From Gemmatimonadaceae bacterium (GTDB taxonomy: Bacteria > Gemmatimonadota > Gemmatimonadetes > Gemmatimonadales > Gemmatimonadaceae): a DNA stretch of 64,000 nucleotides. Location: NCBI GenBank assembly GCA_036003045.1, contig DASYSS010000002.1, positions 1 to 64,000 on the forward strand, given 5' to 3'. The notes beneath the pieces were generated by a model. The model was not told the origin of the DNA, made no database searches, and saw only the letters and a list, made by a program, of their open reading frames with translations. Made by a program: the position numbers and the translations under genes. Positions 1 through 11,789 of the stretch are shown here, one piece after another; position 1 is the first letter of the stretch; the number at the start of each line of letters is the position of its first letter.

Positions 1-3000
1 CTCGCGTTCAGCGCCCAGTACGGCGGGAACGTCGACGTTTACGTCGTCCCCGCGGAGGGCGGTGAGCCCAAGCGACTCACGTGGCACCCGGGCGCCGACA
101 TCGTCGAAGGATGGACGCCTGACGGCAAATCGATCGTCTTCAACTCGGCGCGCGCCACCGCGGCCCCGAGCGCGGCCCCGCGGTTTTGGACGGTGCCGGT
201 CGAAGGCGGCGTCGAGACGCCGATGGCGTTGCCCCGAGCCTACCAGGGCAAAATCTCGCCCGACGGCCGCCGCGTCGCGTACAGAATGAACAACTCGTGG
301 GACGAAGAGCGCCGCAACTACCGCGGCGGACAGAATCGTCCCATTTGGATCGTCGACCTCAAGACGTTCGCGCTCGACACCACGCCGAACGTCGCGTCCG
401 ATCTCATCGTCGCGCAGGCGGGTTCGCCCCGCGGCTCGTCGCACTTCTCGGCGCCGTCGCAGCCGGAATCCAAGAACATGGATCCGGTGTGGGTCAACGA
501 CGAAGTCGTCGACTTCATCTCGGACCGCGATGGTGTCGCGAACGTGTGGAGCTACGACACGAAGGCGAAGAAGCTCACGCAGTCCACGCACTTCACGAAC
601 TTCGACGTGAAAGCGATCGACGCGGCGTCGGACGGCAGCGCGGTCGTCTTCGAGCAGGCGGGTGACATCCACCTTCTCGATCCGAAGAGCGGCAGCGAAC
701 ACGTGGTGAACATCACGGCCGCCGGCGACTTCGCCTGGATGATGCCGCAGTGGAAGGACGTGACGGCGAGCATGAGCAACCTCGCGCTCTCTCCGACCGG
801 CAAGCGTATCGCGGTCGAGGCGCGCGGCGAGATCTTCACGATCCCGGCCGAGCGCGGCGACGTCCGCGACCTCACGAATTCGAGCGCGTCCGCGGAGCGC
901 GAGCCCGCGTGGTCGCCCGACGGCAAGCAGATCTCGTACTTCAGCGACAAGTCCGGTGAGTACGCGCTGTACATCGAGTCGCAGGACGGGCTCACCCCGG
1001 CGCGCGAGATCAAGATCCCGACGACCGGCCACTTCTACACGGCGTCGTGGTCGCCCGACGGCAAGCGGATCATGTTCCACAGCGCGGACCTCAAGCTGTG
1101 GGTCGTCGACGTCGCGACCGGCCAGGCGAAGGTCGTGGGCAACGATCCGTGGATGGTGCCGACGCGAACGATGAATCCGGTGTGGTCGCCGGACGGCAAG
1201 TGGATCGCGTACGCGAAACATCTCAACTCGCTGTATCACGCGATCGAGGTCGTGAACGTCGAGACGGGCGTCTCGAAGCAGGTGACCGACGGACTCGCCG
1301 ACGCCGTGTCGCCGTCGTGGGACGCGAGCGGCAAGTATCTCTGGTTCCTCGCGTCGACCGATTTCGGTCTCAAGTCGCAGTGGCTGGACATGACGAACTA
1401 CGACCACACGGAGACGTTCGGCCTCTACGCGGCCATGCTGCGCAAGAGCGACGCGTCGCCGTTCCTTCCCGAGAGCGATGAAGAAGGTGCGCCGACCGGC
1501 GCGACGCCCGGTGGATTCGGCGGCGGCGGTCGTGGCGGTCGCGGCGGCGGCGCCGGCGCGGCTGGTGCCGACAGCGCGGCTGGCGGCGAACAGTCAGCGC
1601 GTCCGGCTCCACGTGCGCCGATGCCCACGGTCACGATCGACTTCGACGGCCTCGAGCACCGCATTCTCACCGTGCCGGGCGTTCCGGAACGCCAATACTC
1701 GAACTTGAAATCAGGCGTCGCCGGAATGGTATACTTCCTCGAGGCGGCCGCGGGTGGCGGCGGTGGCCGGGGCGCAGGTGGTACGGGTGCGACGCTGCAC
1801 CGCTACTCGCTGCGCGACCATCGCGACGTTTCGTTCGTCACGGGCGCGGCCGACTATGACGTGAGCCTCGACGGACACAAGCTCGTGTATCGAGGCGGTG
1901 GCGGAGGCGGGGGTCGGGGCGGCCGGGGTGGCGCGCCCGGCGCGGGCGGCGGACCACAGCTCTTCCTCGTCGACGCGGACCGCAATCCGCCGCAGGCTGG
2001 CCAGGGCCACGTGACCGCGGATCTTCGCGCGTTCATCGACCCGAAGCAGGAGTACAAGCAGATATTCGACGAGGCGTGGCGCAACCAGCGCGACTACCTC
2101 TATGTGCCGAACGAACACGGCGCGGATTGGCCGAAAGTGAAGGAGATGTACAGCCAGTTCCTTCCCTTCGTGAACCATCGGGCGGATCTCAACTACCTGA
2201 TCGACATGATGGGAGCGGAGGTCTCGATCGGTCACTCGTACGTGCGCGGCGGCGACATGCCCGACGTTCCGGCCGCGGTCCCTGGCGGACTGCTCGGCGC
2301 CGACTTCGCCATCGAGAATGGCCGGTATCGCATCACGAAGATCTACGACGACGAAGAGTGGAACACCGATCTTCGCGCACCGCTCGCCGCGCCGGGAGTG
2401 GACGTGCGCGTCGGCGACTACATCCTCTCGATCAACGGACAGGATCTGAAAGCGCCGGACAACATCTATCGCCTGCTCGACGGAACCGCGAATCGTCAAA
2501 CGGCGCTCGTCGTGAGCGCGACGCCGACGCCGGATGGTGCGCGGCACGTCACGGTCGTTCCGGTCGCGAACGAGCAGGGGCTGCGCACGCGAGCCTGGAT
2601 CGAAGCGAACCGCCGCACGGTGGATTCGCTCTCGCATGGCCAGCTCGCCTACGTCTATCTGCCCAACACCGGCCAGCCGGGCTATACGAGTTTCAACCGC
2701 TACTACTTCGCGCAGCAGGACAAGAAGGGCGCGATCATCGACGAGCGGTATAACGGCGGCGGCCAGGCGGCGGACTACATCATCGACGTGCTGCAGCGCG
2801 ACTACGACGGCTACTTCAACAACGTGGCCGGCGATCGCATGCCGTTCACCAGCCCCGCCGCCGGCATCTGGGGCCCGAAGGTCATGATCATCAACGAAAT
2901 GGCGGGATCAGGCGGCGACTTGATGCCGTACATGTTCCGCTATCGCAAGATCGGAACGCTCGTCGGCAAGCGCACGTGGGGCGGACTCGTTCACACCGCC

Positions 3001-3270
3001 GACACGCCGCCGTTCGTCGATGGCGGATCGGCGATCGCGCCGCGCGGCGGATTCTTCGCCCGCGACGGCAAGTGGGCAGTGGAGAACGAAGGCGTCGCCC
3101 CGGACGTCGACGTCGAAAACACGCCGAAGGAAGTGATCGGCGGCCACGACCCGCAGTTGGAAGCAGCAGTCGCCGAAGCGATGAAGCAGCTGGCCGCGCA
3201 TCCGGTGGATCGTGCGACGAAGGAGCCGCCGCCGCCGACGTGGGGCAAGCGCGTGAAGCCGCCGGCCTGA
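1..3270 (+). CDS. Tricorn-like S41 family peptidase with beta-propeller and PDZ domain (5' end outside window)
   Basis: The frame is open from the first base, so the N-terminus is missing; 1089 residues are visible. In window numbering, residues 1 to about 460 are repeated TolB/WD40-like blades with recurring WSPDGK motifs. A tricorn C1-like helical part follows near 680-700, then a PDZ-like region near 760-850, and an S41 core whose AGSGGD motif carries the likely nucleophile Ser970. A GHS motif lies earlier in the core. This architecture matches tricorn proteases, which cut oligopeptides or misfolded proteins; homologues in this type of bacterium are often exported, but the signal region is not visible here. 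Three Gly/Arg-rich inserts (about nt 1510-1560, 1750-1785 and 1894-1950) interrupt the fold. The kinase gene follows after 16 nt, so co-transcription is likely. Family assignment is secure; the substrate is unknown. Confidence 0.9.
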   Translation, partial: LAFSAQYGGNVDVYVVPAEGGEPKRLTWHPGADIVEGWTPDGKSIVFNSARATAAPSAAPRFWTVPVEGGVETPMALPRAYQGKISPDGRRVAYRMNNSWDEERRNYRGGQNRPIWIVDLKTFALDTTPNVASDLIVAQAGSPRGSSHFSAPSQPESKNMDPVWVNDEVVDFISDRDGVANVWSYDTKAKKLTQSTHFTNFDVKAIDAASDGSAVVFEQAGDIHLLDPKSGSEHVVNITAAGDFAWMMPQWKDVTASMSNLALSPTGKRIAVEARGEIFTIPAERGDVRDLTNSSASAEREPAWSPDGKQISYFSDKSGEYALYIESQDGLTPAREIKIPTTGHFYTASWSPDGKRIMFHSADLKLWVVDVATGQAKVVGNDPWMVPTRTMNPVWSPDGKWIAYAKHLNSLYHAIEVVNVETGVSKQVTDGLADAVSPSWDASGKYLWFLASTDFGLKSQWLDMTNYDHTETFGLYAAMLRKSDASPFLPESDEEGAPTGATPGGFGGGGRGGRGGGAGAAGADSAAGGEQSARPAPRAPMPTVTIDFDGLEHRILTVPGVPERQYSNLKSGVAGMVYFLEAAAGGGGGRGAGGTGATLHRYSLRDHRDVSFVTGAADYDVSLDGHKLVYRGGGGGGGRGGRGGAPGAGGGPQLFLVDADRNPPQAGQGHVTADLRAFIDPKQEYKQIFDEAWRNQRDYLYVPNEHGADWPKVKEMYSQFLPFVNHRADLNYLIDMMGAEVSIGHSYVRGGDMPDVPAAVPGGLLGADFAIENGRYRITKIYDDEEWNTDLRAPLAAPGVDVRVGDYILSINGQDLKAPDNIYRLLDGTANRQTALVVSATPTPDGARHVTVVPVANEQGLRTRAWIEANRRTVDSLSHGQLAYVYLPNTGQPGYTSFNRYYFAQQDKKGAIIDERYNGGGQAADYIIDVLQRDYDGYFNNVAGDRMPFTSPAAGIWGPKVMIINEMAGSGGDLMPYMFRYRKIGTLVGKRTWGGLVHTADTPPFVDGGSAIAPRGGFFARDGKWAVENEGVAPDVDVENTPKEVIGGHDPQLEAAVAEAMKQLAAHPVDRATKEPPPPTWGKRVKPPA

Positions 3271-3286
3271 GGACCGCGCCGGCTCG

Positions 3287-5725
<2,439 letters not shown>

Positions 5726-5802
5726 TGCGCTGACCTTATCGCCGCCCTTCGTGTTGCTTCGACGCGCGGCACCGCGCGTCACGTCAACCGCTGAGGTGGG
5801 CC

Positions 5803-6006
5803 GTGTCCATATGGATTCTCATACTGAACCTCGTCTACGCGGCGTGTGGCGTGGTGCTGATGTATTTCAGCTTTCGCGTCATTGACAGGCTCTTGCACGA
5901 GGTCAGCCTTCCCCAGGAATTGCAGCGCGGCAACGTCGCGGCGGCGATTTTCGTCGGCTCGCTGTTCGTCTCGATAGCGCTCATCATCGGGCGGGCGATC
6001 AGTTAG
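5803..6006 (+). CDS. Small DUF350-like membrane protein (copy A)
   Basis: This 67-residue protein starts with GTG and has two hydrophobic helices (about 3-22 and 46-65) joined by a short polar loop. The loop and second helix carry the pattern RGNVAAAIF, which resembles DUF350 (YjfL-like) half-units. The function of DUF350 is not established. It ends 10 nt before a lytic transglycosylase gene, and the same pair recurs immediately downstream at 6832-7681. The two small proteins match at about 44 of 67 positions. The constant pairing suggests the small protein helps place or control the transglycosylase at the inner membrane, but this is inference. Confidence 0.8.
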   Translation: MSIWILILNLVYAACGVVLMYFSFRVIDRLLHEVSLPQELQRGNVAAAIFVGSLFVSIALIIGRAIS

Positions 6007-6016
6007 CGGCCATCGC

Positions 6017-6715
6017 ATGAAGGGCGTAAAGCGGGCCTTCGTGTTCGCGGCGGTGTTTCTCGTCGCCGCGCGGATCGACTGCGGGCAGGGCCCGCCGGCG
6101 ACCGCGGCGGCCCAACCTCCCCCGCCCAAGCCTGGCCTGCTGGCGAGAATCGAGAACGCGGCCGCGGCGATCGTCGCGCGAAAGATCAACTCGCGATACG
6201 ACGAATCTTTCTCCAAGTACAGCAAGCAATACTTCGGCCCCGCGTTCGATTGGCGTTGGTTCAAGGCCCAGGGCTTCGCCGAGAGTCGGTTGGACCCGAG
6301 CGCGAAGAGTTGGGTCGGCGCGCGCGGCTTGATGCAGCTGATGCCGACGACATACCACGAAATCGTCTCGCAGAATCCCGACTTCGGCCCCATCGACCAG
6401 CCGCAGTGGAACATCGCGGCCGGGATCTATTACAACCGGCGTCTCTGGGATTTCTGGCACCTCGTGCCGTACGACGAGCGCCTCGACTTCATGTTCGCGA
6501 GCTACAACGCCGGCCGCGGGCCGATCATCAAAGCGTACAACATCGTGACGTCGCGCTGGCCGGCCGACACGACGTGGGCGAACGTCGTGAAAGTCGCGCC
6601 GGGCGTGCACCCCTGGCGCTACACCGAGACCATCGGATACGTGAAACGCATCAACGCCGTCCACAGCCTGCTGACGAGTTCCAGCGTTACGGCGGCGACG
6701 ATCGACACTCTGTAG
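6017..6715 (+). CDS. Exported lytic transglycosylase, SLT/GH23 type (copy A)
   Basis: The 232-residue product begins with a basic, hydrophobic signal-like segment (residues 1-25) and a proline-rich linker, followed by an SLT domain. The domain shows the catalytic Glu89 in FKAQGFAES, then GARGLMQLMP and FASYNAG, which are standard GH23 motifs. Such enzymes cleave peptidoglycan between MurNAc and GlcNAc with formation of 1,6-anhydroMurNAc. It is short and has no LysM or substrate-binding domain, unlike MltD or MltF. It lies 10 nt downstream of the DUF350-like gene and is clearly paralogous to the enzyme at 7040-7681, so the unit was probably duplicated in place. Confidence 0.9.
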   Translation: MKGVKRAFVFAAVFLVAARIDCGQGPPATAAAQPPPPKPGLLARIENAAAAIVARKINSRYDESFSKYSKQYFGPAFDWRWFKAQGFAESRLDPSAKSWVGARGLMQLMPTTYHEIVSQNPDFGPIDQPQWNIAAGIYYNRRLWDFWHLVPYDERLDFMFASYNAGRGPIIKAYNIVTSRWPADTTWANVVKVAPGVHPWRYTETIGYVKRINAVHSLLTSSSVTAATIDTL

Positions 6716-6716
6716 T

Positions 6717-6770
6717 CCGAACGCCGAAACTGCCCTGGGACTGCCGAACTCCGAAACTTTCGAACGCCGA
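6717..6770. repeat. Short degenerate direct repeat between the two cassettes
   Basis: Between the first transglycosylase and the second small membrane gene, the 15-mer CCGAACgCCGAAACT at 6717-6731 recurs with one change at 6744-6758. A third partial copy, CGAACGCCGA, lies at 6761-6770. No gene is visible here. It may be a remnant of the duplication or a member of an intergenic repeat family. Confidence 0.55.
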
Positions 6771-6831
6771 TTGTCGTCTTGTGATGAGGCCGCTTGAACA
6801 CGGCCTTCCAGACCCTTCACAAGGCGAATCC

Positions 6832-7035
6832 GTGCAGCTCGCGATTCTTGCGCTGAACCTCGTCTACGCCGGCCTCGGCGTGGTGTTGATGTTCGTGAGC
6901 TATCGAGTGATCGACCGGCTCACGCCCGACGTCGACTTCCCCCAAGAGCTGAAGCGCGGGAACATCGCCGCCGCGATCTTCATCGCGGCGCTGTGGATCT
7001 CGATCGCGCTCATCGTCGGGCGCGCCATCGGATAA
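6832..7035 (+). CDS. Small DUF350-like membrane protein (copy B)
   Basis: This is a second 67-residue two-helix protein, paralogous to the one at 5803-6006. The GTG start at 6832 is chosen because it gives exactly the same length and lines up residue for residue with copy A; an open frame continues upstream but has no similarity. Shared blocks are LNLVYA, GVVLM, RVIDRL, PQEL, RGN and AAAIF. It ends 4 nt before the second transglycosylase gene, so the two are almost certainly co-transcribed. DUF350 membership is by pattern; the biochemical role is unknown. Confidence 0.78.
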   Translation: MQLAILALNLVYAGLGVVLMFVSYRVIDRLTPDVDFPQELKRGNIAAAIFIAALWISIALIVGRAIG

Positions 7036-7039
7036 GCCG

Positions 7040-7681
7040 ATGCGCGGGCGACGTTCGCTGATCGCGCTGGCGCTGGCTGCCGCACCCGCGTGGGCACTCG
7101 CCCAGGGCGGAAGCACCGCGTCGTCGGCGTTTGGCTCTCTCGAAAAGGTCGCCGAAGCGCGCGCCGCCAAGAAGATCAGCCAGCGCTTCGATCCGGCCTT
7201 CAAGAAATACTCGAAGCGATACTTCGGCTCGGCGTTCGACTGGCGCTACTTCAAGGCGCAGGGGTTCGCCGAGAGTGAGCTCAAGCCCGACGCGACGAGT
7301 TGGGTCGGCGCGCGCGGCGTGATGCAGCTCATGCCGTCGACGTATCAGCAGATCGCGTCGCACCGCCCGGAGTTCGGCGCGATCGATCAGCCCGATTGGA
7401 ACATCGCGGCCGGCATCCTCCACGACCGCGATCTATGGCAGCTCTGGGCCAACATTCCAGAAGCCGAGCGATACCACTTCATGTTCGCGAGCTACAACGC
7501 CGGCGAGGGCACGATCGGCCGCGCGCTCGCGGTGGCGAAGCAGACGTCTCCCGAGCCCGCGTGGGCCAACATCGAGCTCATCGCCCCACGCGTGCAGCGG
7601 TGGCGATACAGCGAGACGCTCGGCTACGTGCGACGAATCGACTCCACGTACTTTCGGCTGACGAATCCGTTCGCGCCCTAG
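7040..7681 (+). CDS. Exported lytic transglycosylase, SLT/GH23 type (copy B)
   Basis: This 213-residue protein has an N-terminal signal peptide (MRGRRSLIALALAAAPAWALAQ) split by a short linker from an SLT domain. The catalytic Glu78 lies in the same FKAQGFAES context as copy A, followed by GARGVMQLMP and FASYNAG. The two enzymes share long identical stretches but differ in the linker, which is proline-rich only in copy A. It should cleave the glycan strands of peptidoglycan in the periplasm. The gene ends 6 nt before the 3' end of the convergent M24 peptidase gene. Confidence 0.9.
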   Translation: MRGRRSLIALALAAAPAWALAQGGSTASSAFGSLEKVAEARAAKKISQRFDPAFKKYSKRYFGSAFDWRYFKAQGFAESELKPDATSWVGARGVMQLMPSTYQQIASHRPEFGAIDQPDWNIAAGILHDRDLWQLWANIPEAERYHFMFASYNAGEGTIGRALAVAKQTSPEPAWANIELIAPRVQRWRYSETLGYVRRIDSTYFRLTNPFAP

Positions 7682-7687
7682 CGCGGG

Positions 7688-8932
7688 CTAGACAGGGCGG
7701 TCGATCGCCGGGCTCCTCGGCGTGAACATCTGCGGGCCGCTCTCCGTGATGTGCAGGCAGTCCTCCAAGCGAATTCCGAACTCGCCGTAGATCGCGATCG
7801 TCGGCTCGTCGCTGAAGCACATTCCGGGCTGGATCTTCGTCGTGTTGCCCTTCACGAAGTTCGTCCACTCGTGGCCGTCGACGCCGATGCCGTGGCCGGT
7901 GCGGTGCGGCAGACCGGGCACCTTGTAGCCCGGACCGAATCCGGCGTCGGTGATCACCTTCCTGGCCGCGGCGTCGACCGACTCGCACGTCGCGCCTACC
8001 TGCGCCGCGTTGAACGCCGCCTCCTGCGCGCGCTTTTCGGTCTCCCAGACGTCGCGCTGACGCTGCGTCGGTTTGCCGAACACCGTCGTGCGCGTGATGT
8101 CGGAAGTGTAGCCGTCCACTGTGCATCCCGCGTCGACGAGCACGACGTCGCCATCGCGAAGCGTCTGCGGCTGGATGCTGCCGTGGGGGAAAGCCGTGTA
8201 CTTCCCGAAGATGACGAGCGCGCCGTCGCTCACGCCGCCGAGCCGTTGCGTCACCGACGCGACGCTCGCCGACACGTCTCGCTGCGTCATTCCCGGCTTG
8301 AGCGCCTTGAGCGTCGCGCCGATCGCCTGCAGCGTGATCTCATTCGCGTGCTTCATCAGGGCGATCTCGGCGGGCGACTTGATCATGCGGCATCCGGCGG
8401 TCACCGGGGTCGCGATCACGTACTGCGCGCTGGGGAAGCGTTGCCGCACGCCGTCGGCGATGAAGAAGCGGACGCGTTCCTCCATTCCGACCTTTCCGTT
8501 CGTGACACCGCGATCCTTGAGGATGCCGGCGATCACCTGAAACGGACTCTCGTCCTCCTGCCAGACGCGGACGTCGTTCGAGAACTTGATCAGTTCACGA
8601 GCCCGCTCCTCCTCGAACGCGGGCGTGACCCACGCGAGCTCACCCTTGGCGGGGATCACCACGCCGAACGTGCGCTCGCTGTTCCCCCAATGCACGCCGG
8701 TGAAGTACACCATGCTCGACCCGCCCTCGAGAAACATCGCGTCGATTCCGTTCTCCGTCATCAGCCGCCGCGCCTTCTCGATGCGCGCTCGCCGCTCGTC
8801 GTCGGTGATCGAGGGCGGTTTCGCCTGAAGCGTAATACCCTCGAGCGCTGGCAACTCGAGCGCTCCGGTGCTTGCCGCGGCTACGGCGCCGAGCGTGGTC
8901 GCGGAGCGAGAAACGAAAGACCGTCTGTCCAT
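7688..8932 (-). CDS. Tat-exported M24 family metallopeptidase (Xaa-Pro aminopeptidase-like)
   Basis: The 414-residue protein opens with a twin-arginine signal (DRRSFVSRS followed by an Ala-rich hydrophobic stretch). A creatinase/prolidase N-terminal domain and a C-terminal pita-bread M24 domain follow. Metal ligands are seen in DAGCTVDGYTSD (two Asp), GHGIGVDGHEW (His), a Glu in the FSDEP region and a Glu near the end in RLEDCLHITESG. The family releases N-terminal residues that precede proline. The gene lies 26 nt downstream of a prolyl-specific S9 peptidase on the same strand, so the pair may work together on proline-containing peptides in the periplasm. Confidence 0.9.
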   Translation of the reverse strand: MDRRSFVSRSATTLGAVAAASTGALELPALEGITLQAKPPSITDDERRARIEKARRLMTENGIDAMFLEGGSSMVYFTGVHWGNSERTFGVVIPAKGELAWVTPAFEEERARELIKFSNDVRVWQEDESPFQVIAGILKDRGVTNGKVGMEERVRFFIADGVRQRFPSAQYVIATPVTAGCRMIKSPAEIALMKHANEITLQAIGATLKALKPGMTQRDVSASVASVTQRLGGVSDGALVIFGKYTAFPHGSIQPQTLRDGDVVLVDAGCTVDGYTSDITRTTVFGKPTQRQRDVWETEKRAQEAAFNAAQVGATCESVDAAARKVITDAGFGPGYKVPGLPHRTGHGIGVDGHEWTNFVKGNTTKIQPGMCFSDEPTIAIYGEFGIRLEDCLHITESGPQMFTPRSPAIDRPV

Positions 8933-8958
8933 GGGTGGGTTCGTGATGGGTGTCGTCG

Positions 8959-11454
8959 TTATCGGCCGGCGCGTCCGGCCTGGATCGCCTGCGTGGCGTT
9001 CCGCTCGGGCGGCTCGACGCCGAGCAGATGGTGCACGAAGAAATCGTTGCGTTTGCGGATGCCGTACGGGCCGCCGTTCGTGTGATCGGCGCCTGGGATC
9101 ACCAACAGATCGAACGTCTTGTTGGCCTTGATGAGCGCGTTCACCACCTGCATCGTCGACGACGGATCGACGTTCGTGTCGAGTTCACCGACGATGAGCA
9201 TCAAGTCGCCTTGCAGCTTCGACGCATTGTCCACGTTCGACGATGCGGCGTAGTGCGGACCGAGCGGCCAACCCATCCACTGCTCGTTCCACCAGATCTT
9301 GTCCATGCGGTTGTCGTGACACCCGGCCGCCGACACCGCCGCCTTGTAGAACTCGGGATGAAAGAGCATTCCGCCGAGCGAATTCTGTCCGCCGGCCGAT
9401 GTGCCGTAGATGCCGACCCGTGTGATGTCGTACCACGGATATGTCGCCGCGGCGGCCTTGTGCCAAAGGATGCGATCGGGGAAGCCCGCGTCGCCCAAGT
9501 TCTGCCAGGCGACGTCGTGGAAGGCCTTCGACCGGTTCGCCGTCCCCATGCCGTCCATCTGCACGACGATGAACCCCAGCTCGGCGAGCGTGCGCATGTC
9601 GTTCGTGATGCCGAATGTCTTCGGCACGAACGAGCCCTGCGGACCGGCGTAGATGTTCTCGATGACCGGGTATTTTTTTTGGGGATCGAAGTTGGTCGGC
9701 TTGAAGATCACGCCCCAGATGTCGGTGGCGCCGTCGCGTCCTTTCGCGACGAAAACCTCGGGGGCTTTCCATCCGGCGGCCGACAGAGACGCGATGTCGC
9801 CGTGGTCGACTTCCATCGCGACGTGCTGGTCGGCGGTGCTGTGGACGTCGAGCGAAGGCGCGGCGTCGACGCGCGACCACAGGTCGGCGTAGTAGCTGCT
9901 GTCGCCCGACCACGAGATCGTGTGCATCCCGTTCTCGGGCGTCATCGGCGTGAGGCCGGTGCCGTCGAAGTTGATCCGATAGTAATGCAAGAAGTACGGG
10001 TCTTCCTTCGGATCCATGCCGTTCGCCGTAAACCAGATTTGTCGCTTCGCCTCGTCCACGTGCTGAACGTTGTGGACGACCCAGTTGCCTTTGGTGATCT
10101 GATTCTCGACTCGGCCGGTGGCGCCGTCGATCAGGTACAGCTGGCTCCAACCATCGCGCTCCGACATCCAGATCATCTCTTTGCCGTCGGCGACGTCGAA
10201 GCGGAAGCGGCGTCCGGAGTCGCTGATCCCATCGGTGGCCGGACGATAGTCGACGAACGCCTTCGATTGCTCGGTGACGATCGAGCGCGCCGCGCCGGTG
10301 TTCGCGTCGACTTCGATGACGCTGTAGACCTGATGCCCTCGCTGGTTGTACTCGAACGTGAACGCTCTGCCGTCCTTGCGCCACGTGAGCTGCAGGAGTT
10401 GGTAAGGATTCGGGAAAAGCGCGTGGTCGACGTGCACGACGCGCTTCGACGCGACGTCGATGAGCACTGGATCGCGCTGGTCGAGCACGTCGCCGGGCTT
10501 CGCGTAAACGCGCTCCATGTATTTCGGTTGCAGCTGATCTGCGGGTGACGACTCGACGTATCGCACGAGCCGTCGATAGCCGGGCGTCACGCGATACACC
10601 GCGATCTTCGCCGAGCTGGGCGACCAGGTCAGCGACTGGAGCGTGTAGGCTCCGCCTTCCGATCCGTCGAACGTCAGAGGAGACCCGGTTCGAGCGCCCG
10701 TCGCTCGAATGTAGACATTGAAGTTCTCGATGTACGCCTCGTGCTGTCCGTCCGGCGAGCGACGAACGGCGCTGTCGGCGGGAGGACGCGGCGGACCTTG
10801 CTGCTGCGCGATCCGCTGCGCGATCACCTCGTCGCCGAGCGCCTCGATGTCGTCCTCCCCCCATGGCCCTTCGAACGGCACCATGTCGCTCTGCTCATCG
10901 TCGGCGATCGGACCGGCGCCCCCGCCACGGCCGCCGCGTCCACCTCGACCGCCCACGCTCACGGCGCCGGCACGCTGACAGGCGTAGTCGGTGATCGTGC
11001 ACTTCCAGTTGTAGCCCGTCGCGACGAACTCGATCGCATGCTCGTCGTCCGCGAACGTAAAGTCCGTGAACGGAAGGTTGGTGGCCGAGACGAGCGTCGC
11101 CGGTCCGGGCGCACCAGCCCCGCCCCGCCCGGCGGCCGGCGTCTCGGTGAGGCCCGCGCGAATGATCGCGGCAGCCAGTTTCGTGTGATCGAACGCCGGT
11201 TGCTTGGTCTTCGCCGCGACGTCGACGACCATGAACTCATGGCCGCCGCCCTTTACGGTGCGCCGATACCAGAGGCGCGACGTACGCCCGATCCAGGTCG
11301 GGTGGTCCGGGATGTTGGCGGCGAGTCCCTCGTAGCGCGTGTTCAGCTGCTCGGCGCGGGCGTAGTCGGCCGCGGTGCCTTGAGCGTTGAGCGCTTCGGT
11401 CGCCAACAGCGCGGGAATCGCTGCTGCGCAAACGCGGGCGATGGTCGTACGCAT
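8959..11454 (-). CDS. Exported S9 family peptidase (dipeptidyl-peptidase IV type)
   Basis: From the chosen start the product is 831 residues. This ATG is preceded by GGAG about 6 nt upstream and is followed at once by a signal peptide (residues 1-26); an in-frame start 42 codons upstream would bury the signal. A DPP-IV-type beta-propeller covers most of the first 550 residues and is followed by an alpha/beta-hydrolase domain. The nucleophile is Ser686 in GTSAGG; the Asp lies in GELDTN and the His in GADHTNGG. Such enzymes remove X-Pro dipeptides. There is a glycine-rich insert ([12 protein letters not shown]) in the propeller. A run of eight A (T8 on the + strand at 9673-9680) lies in the coding frame at Gln-Lys-Lys. 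The M24 gene follows after 26 nt. Confidence 0.9.
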   Translation of the reverse strand: MRTTIARVCAAAIPALLATEALNAQGTAADYARAEQLNTRYEGLAANIPDHPTWIGRTSRLWYRRTVKGGGHEFMVVDVAAKTKQPAFDHTKLAAAIIRAGLTETPAAGRGGAGAPGPATLVSATNLPFTDFTFADDEHAIEFVATGYNWKCTITDYACQRAGAVSVGGRGGRGGRGGGAGPIADDEQSDMVPFEGPWGEDDIEALGDEVIAQRIAQQQGPPRPPADSAVRRSPDGQHEAYIENFNVYIRATGARTGSPLTFDGSEGGAYTLQSLTWSPSSAKIAVYRVTPGYRRLVRYVESSPADQLQPKYMERVYAKPGDVLDQRDPVLIDVASKRVVHVDHALFPNPYQLLQLTWRKDGRAFTFEYNQRGHQVYSVIEVDANTGAARSIVTEQSKAFVDYRPATDGISDSGRRFRFDVADGKEMIWMSERDGWSQLYLIDGATGRVENQITKGNWVVHNVQHVDEAKRQIWFTANGMDPKEDPYFLHYYRINFDGTGLTPMTPENGMHTISWSGDSSYYADLWSRVDAAPSLDVHSTADQHVAMEVDHGDIASLSAAGWKAPEVFVAKGRDGATDIWGVIFKPTNFDPQKKYPVIENIYAGPQGSFVPKTFGITNDMRTLAELGFIVVQMDGMGTANRSKAFHDVAWQNLGDAGFPDRILWHKAAAATYPWYDITRVGIYGTSAGGQNSLGGMLFHPEFYKAAVSAAGCHDNRMDKIWWNEQWMGWPLGPHYAASSNVDNASKLQGDLMLIVGELDTNVDPSSTMQVVNALIKANKTFDLLVIPGADHTNGGPYGIRKRNDFFVHHLLGVEPPERNATQAIQAGRAGR

Positions 11455-11624
11455 ACCAATCTCCGTCGAGAAGTTCGCGAGCCCTGAAGTTCTGTTGCGG
11501 GCGTCGGCTGCGCCAGTTGTTACAGGCGTCTTACATGCATCCGCCTTCCGGACGGGATGTCGCCCGCCGTGCCGACGCACTCAGTGGTCATGCTCATCGT
11601 GCACCACTAGCGCCCTGGTCGGCC

Positions 11625-11745
11625 ACAAAACAGAGAACGACGATCCCGCAGACTTGAACTGCGACGACGCAGACAAAAGCCAAAAAAATTTTGTCTGCGG
11701 AATCGCAGTTGAAAGTCTGCGTCGTCTGCGTCAAAGTAGTTTCGA
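11625..11745. repeat. Intergenic inverted-repeat element, copy 1
   Basis: The 335-bp gap between the S9 start and the sugar-binding gene holds no gene but has a complex palindromic element. Its centre is a perfect 10-bp stem (11669-11678 with 11689-11698, GCAGACAAAA/TTTTGTCTGC) around an A-rich loop. Flanking words such as ATCCCGCAGA, GACGACGCAGAC and GTCTGCGTCGTC recur on both arms. Similar words occur in the elements at 37670-37786 and 48360-48471 and in a half copy at 20513-20555. Confidence 0.75.
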
Positions 11746-11789
11746 CGGTCCTTGTGGCCGGATTGCCGCGAGAGCCGCCAAACCTGAGG

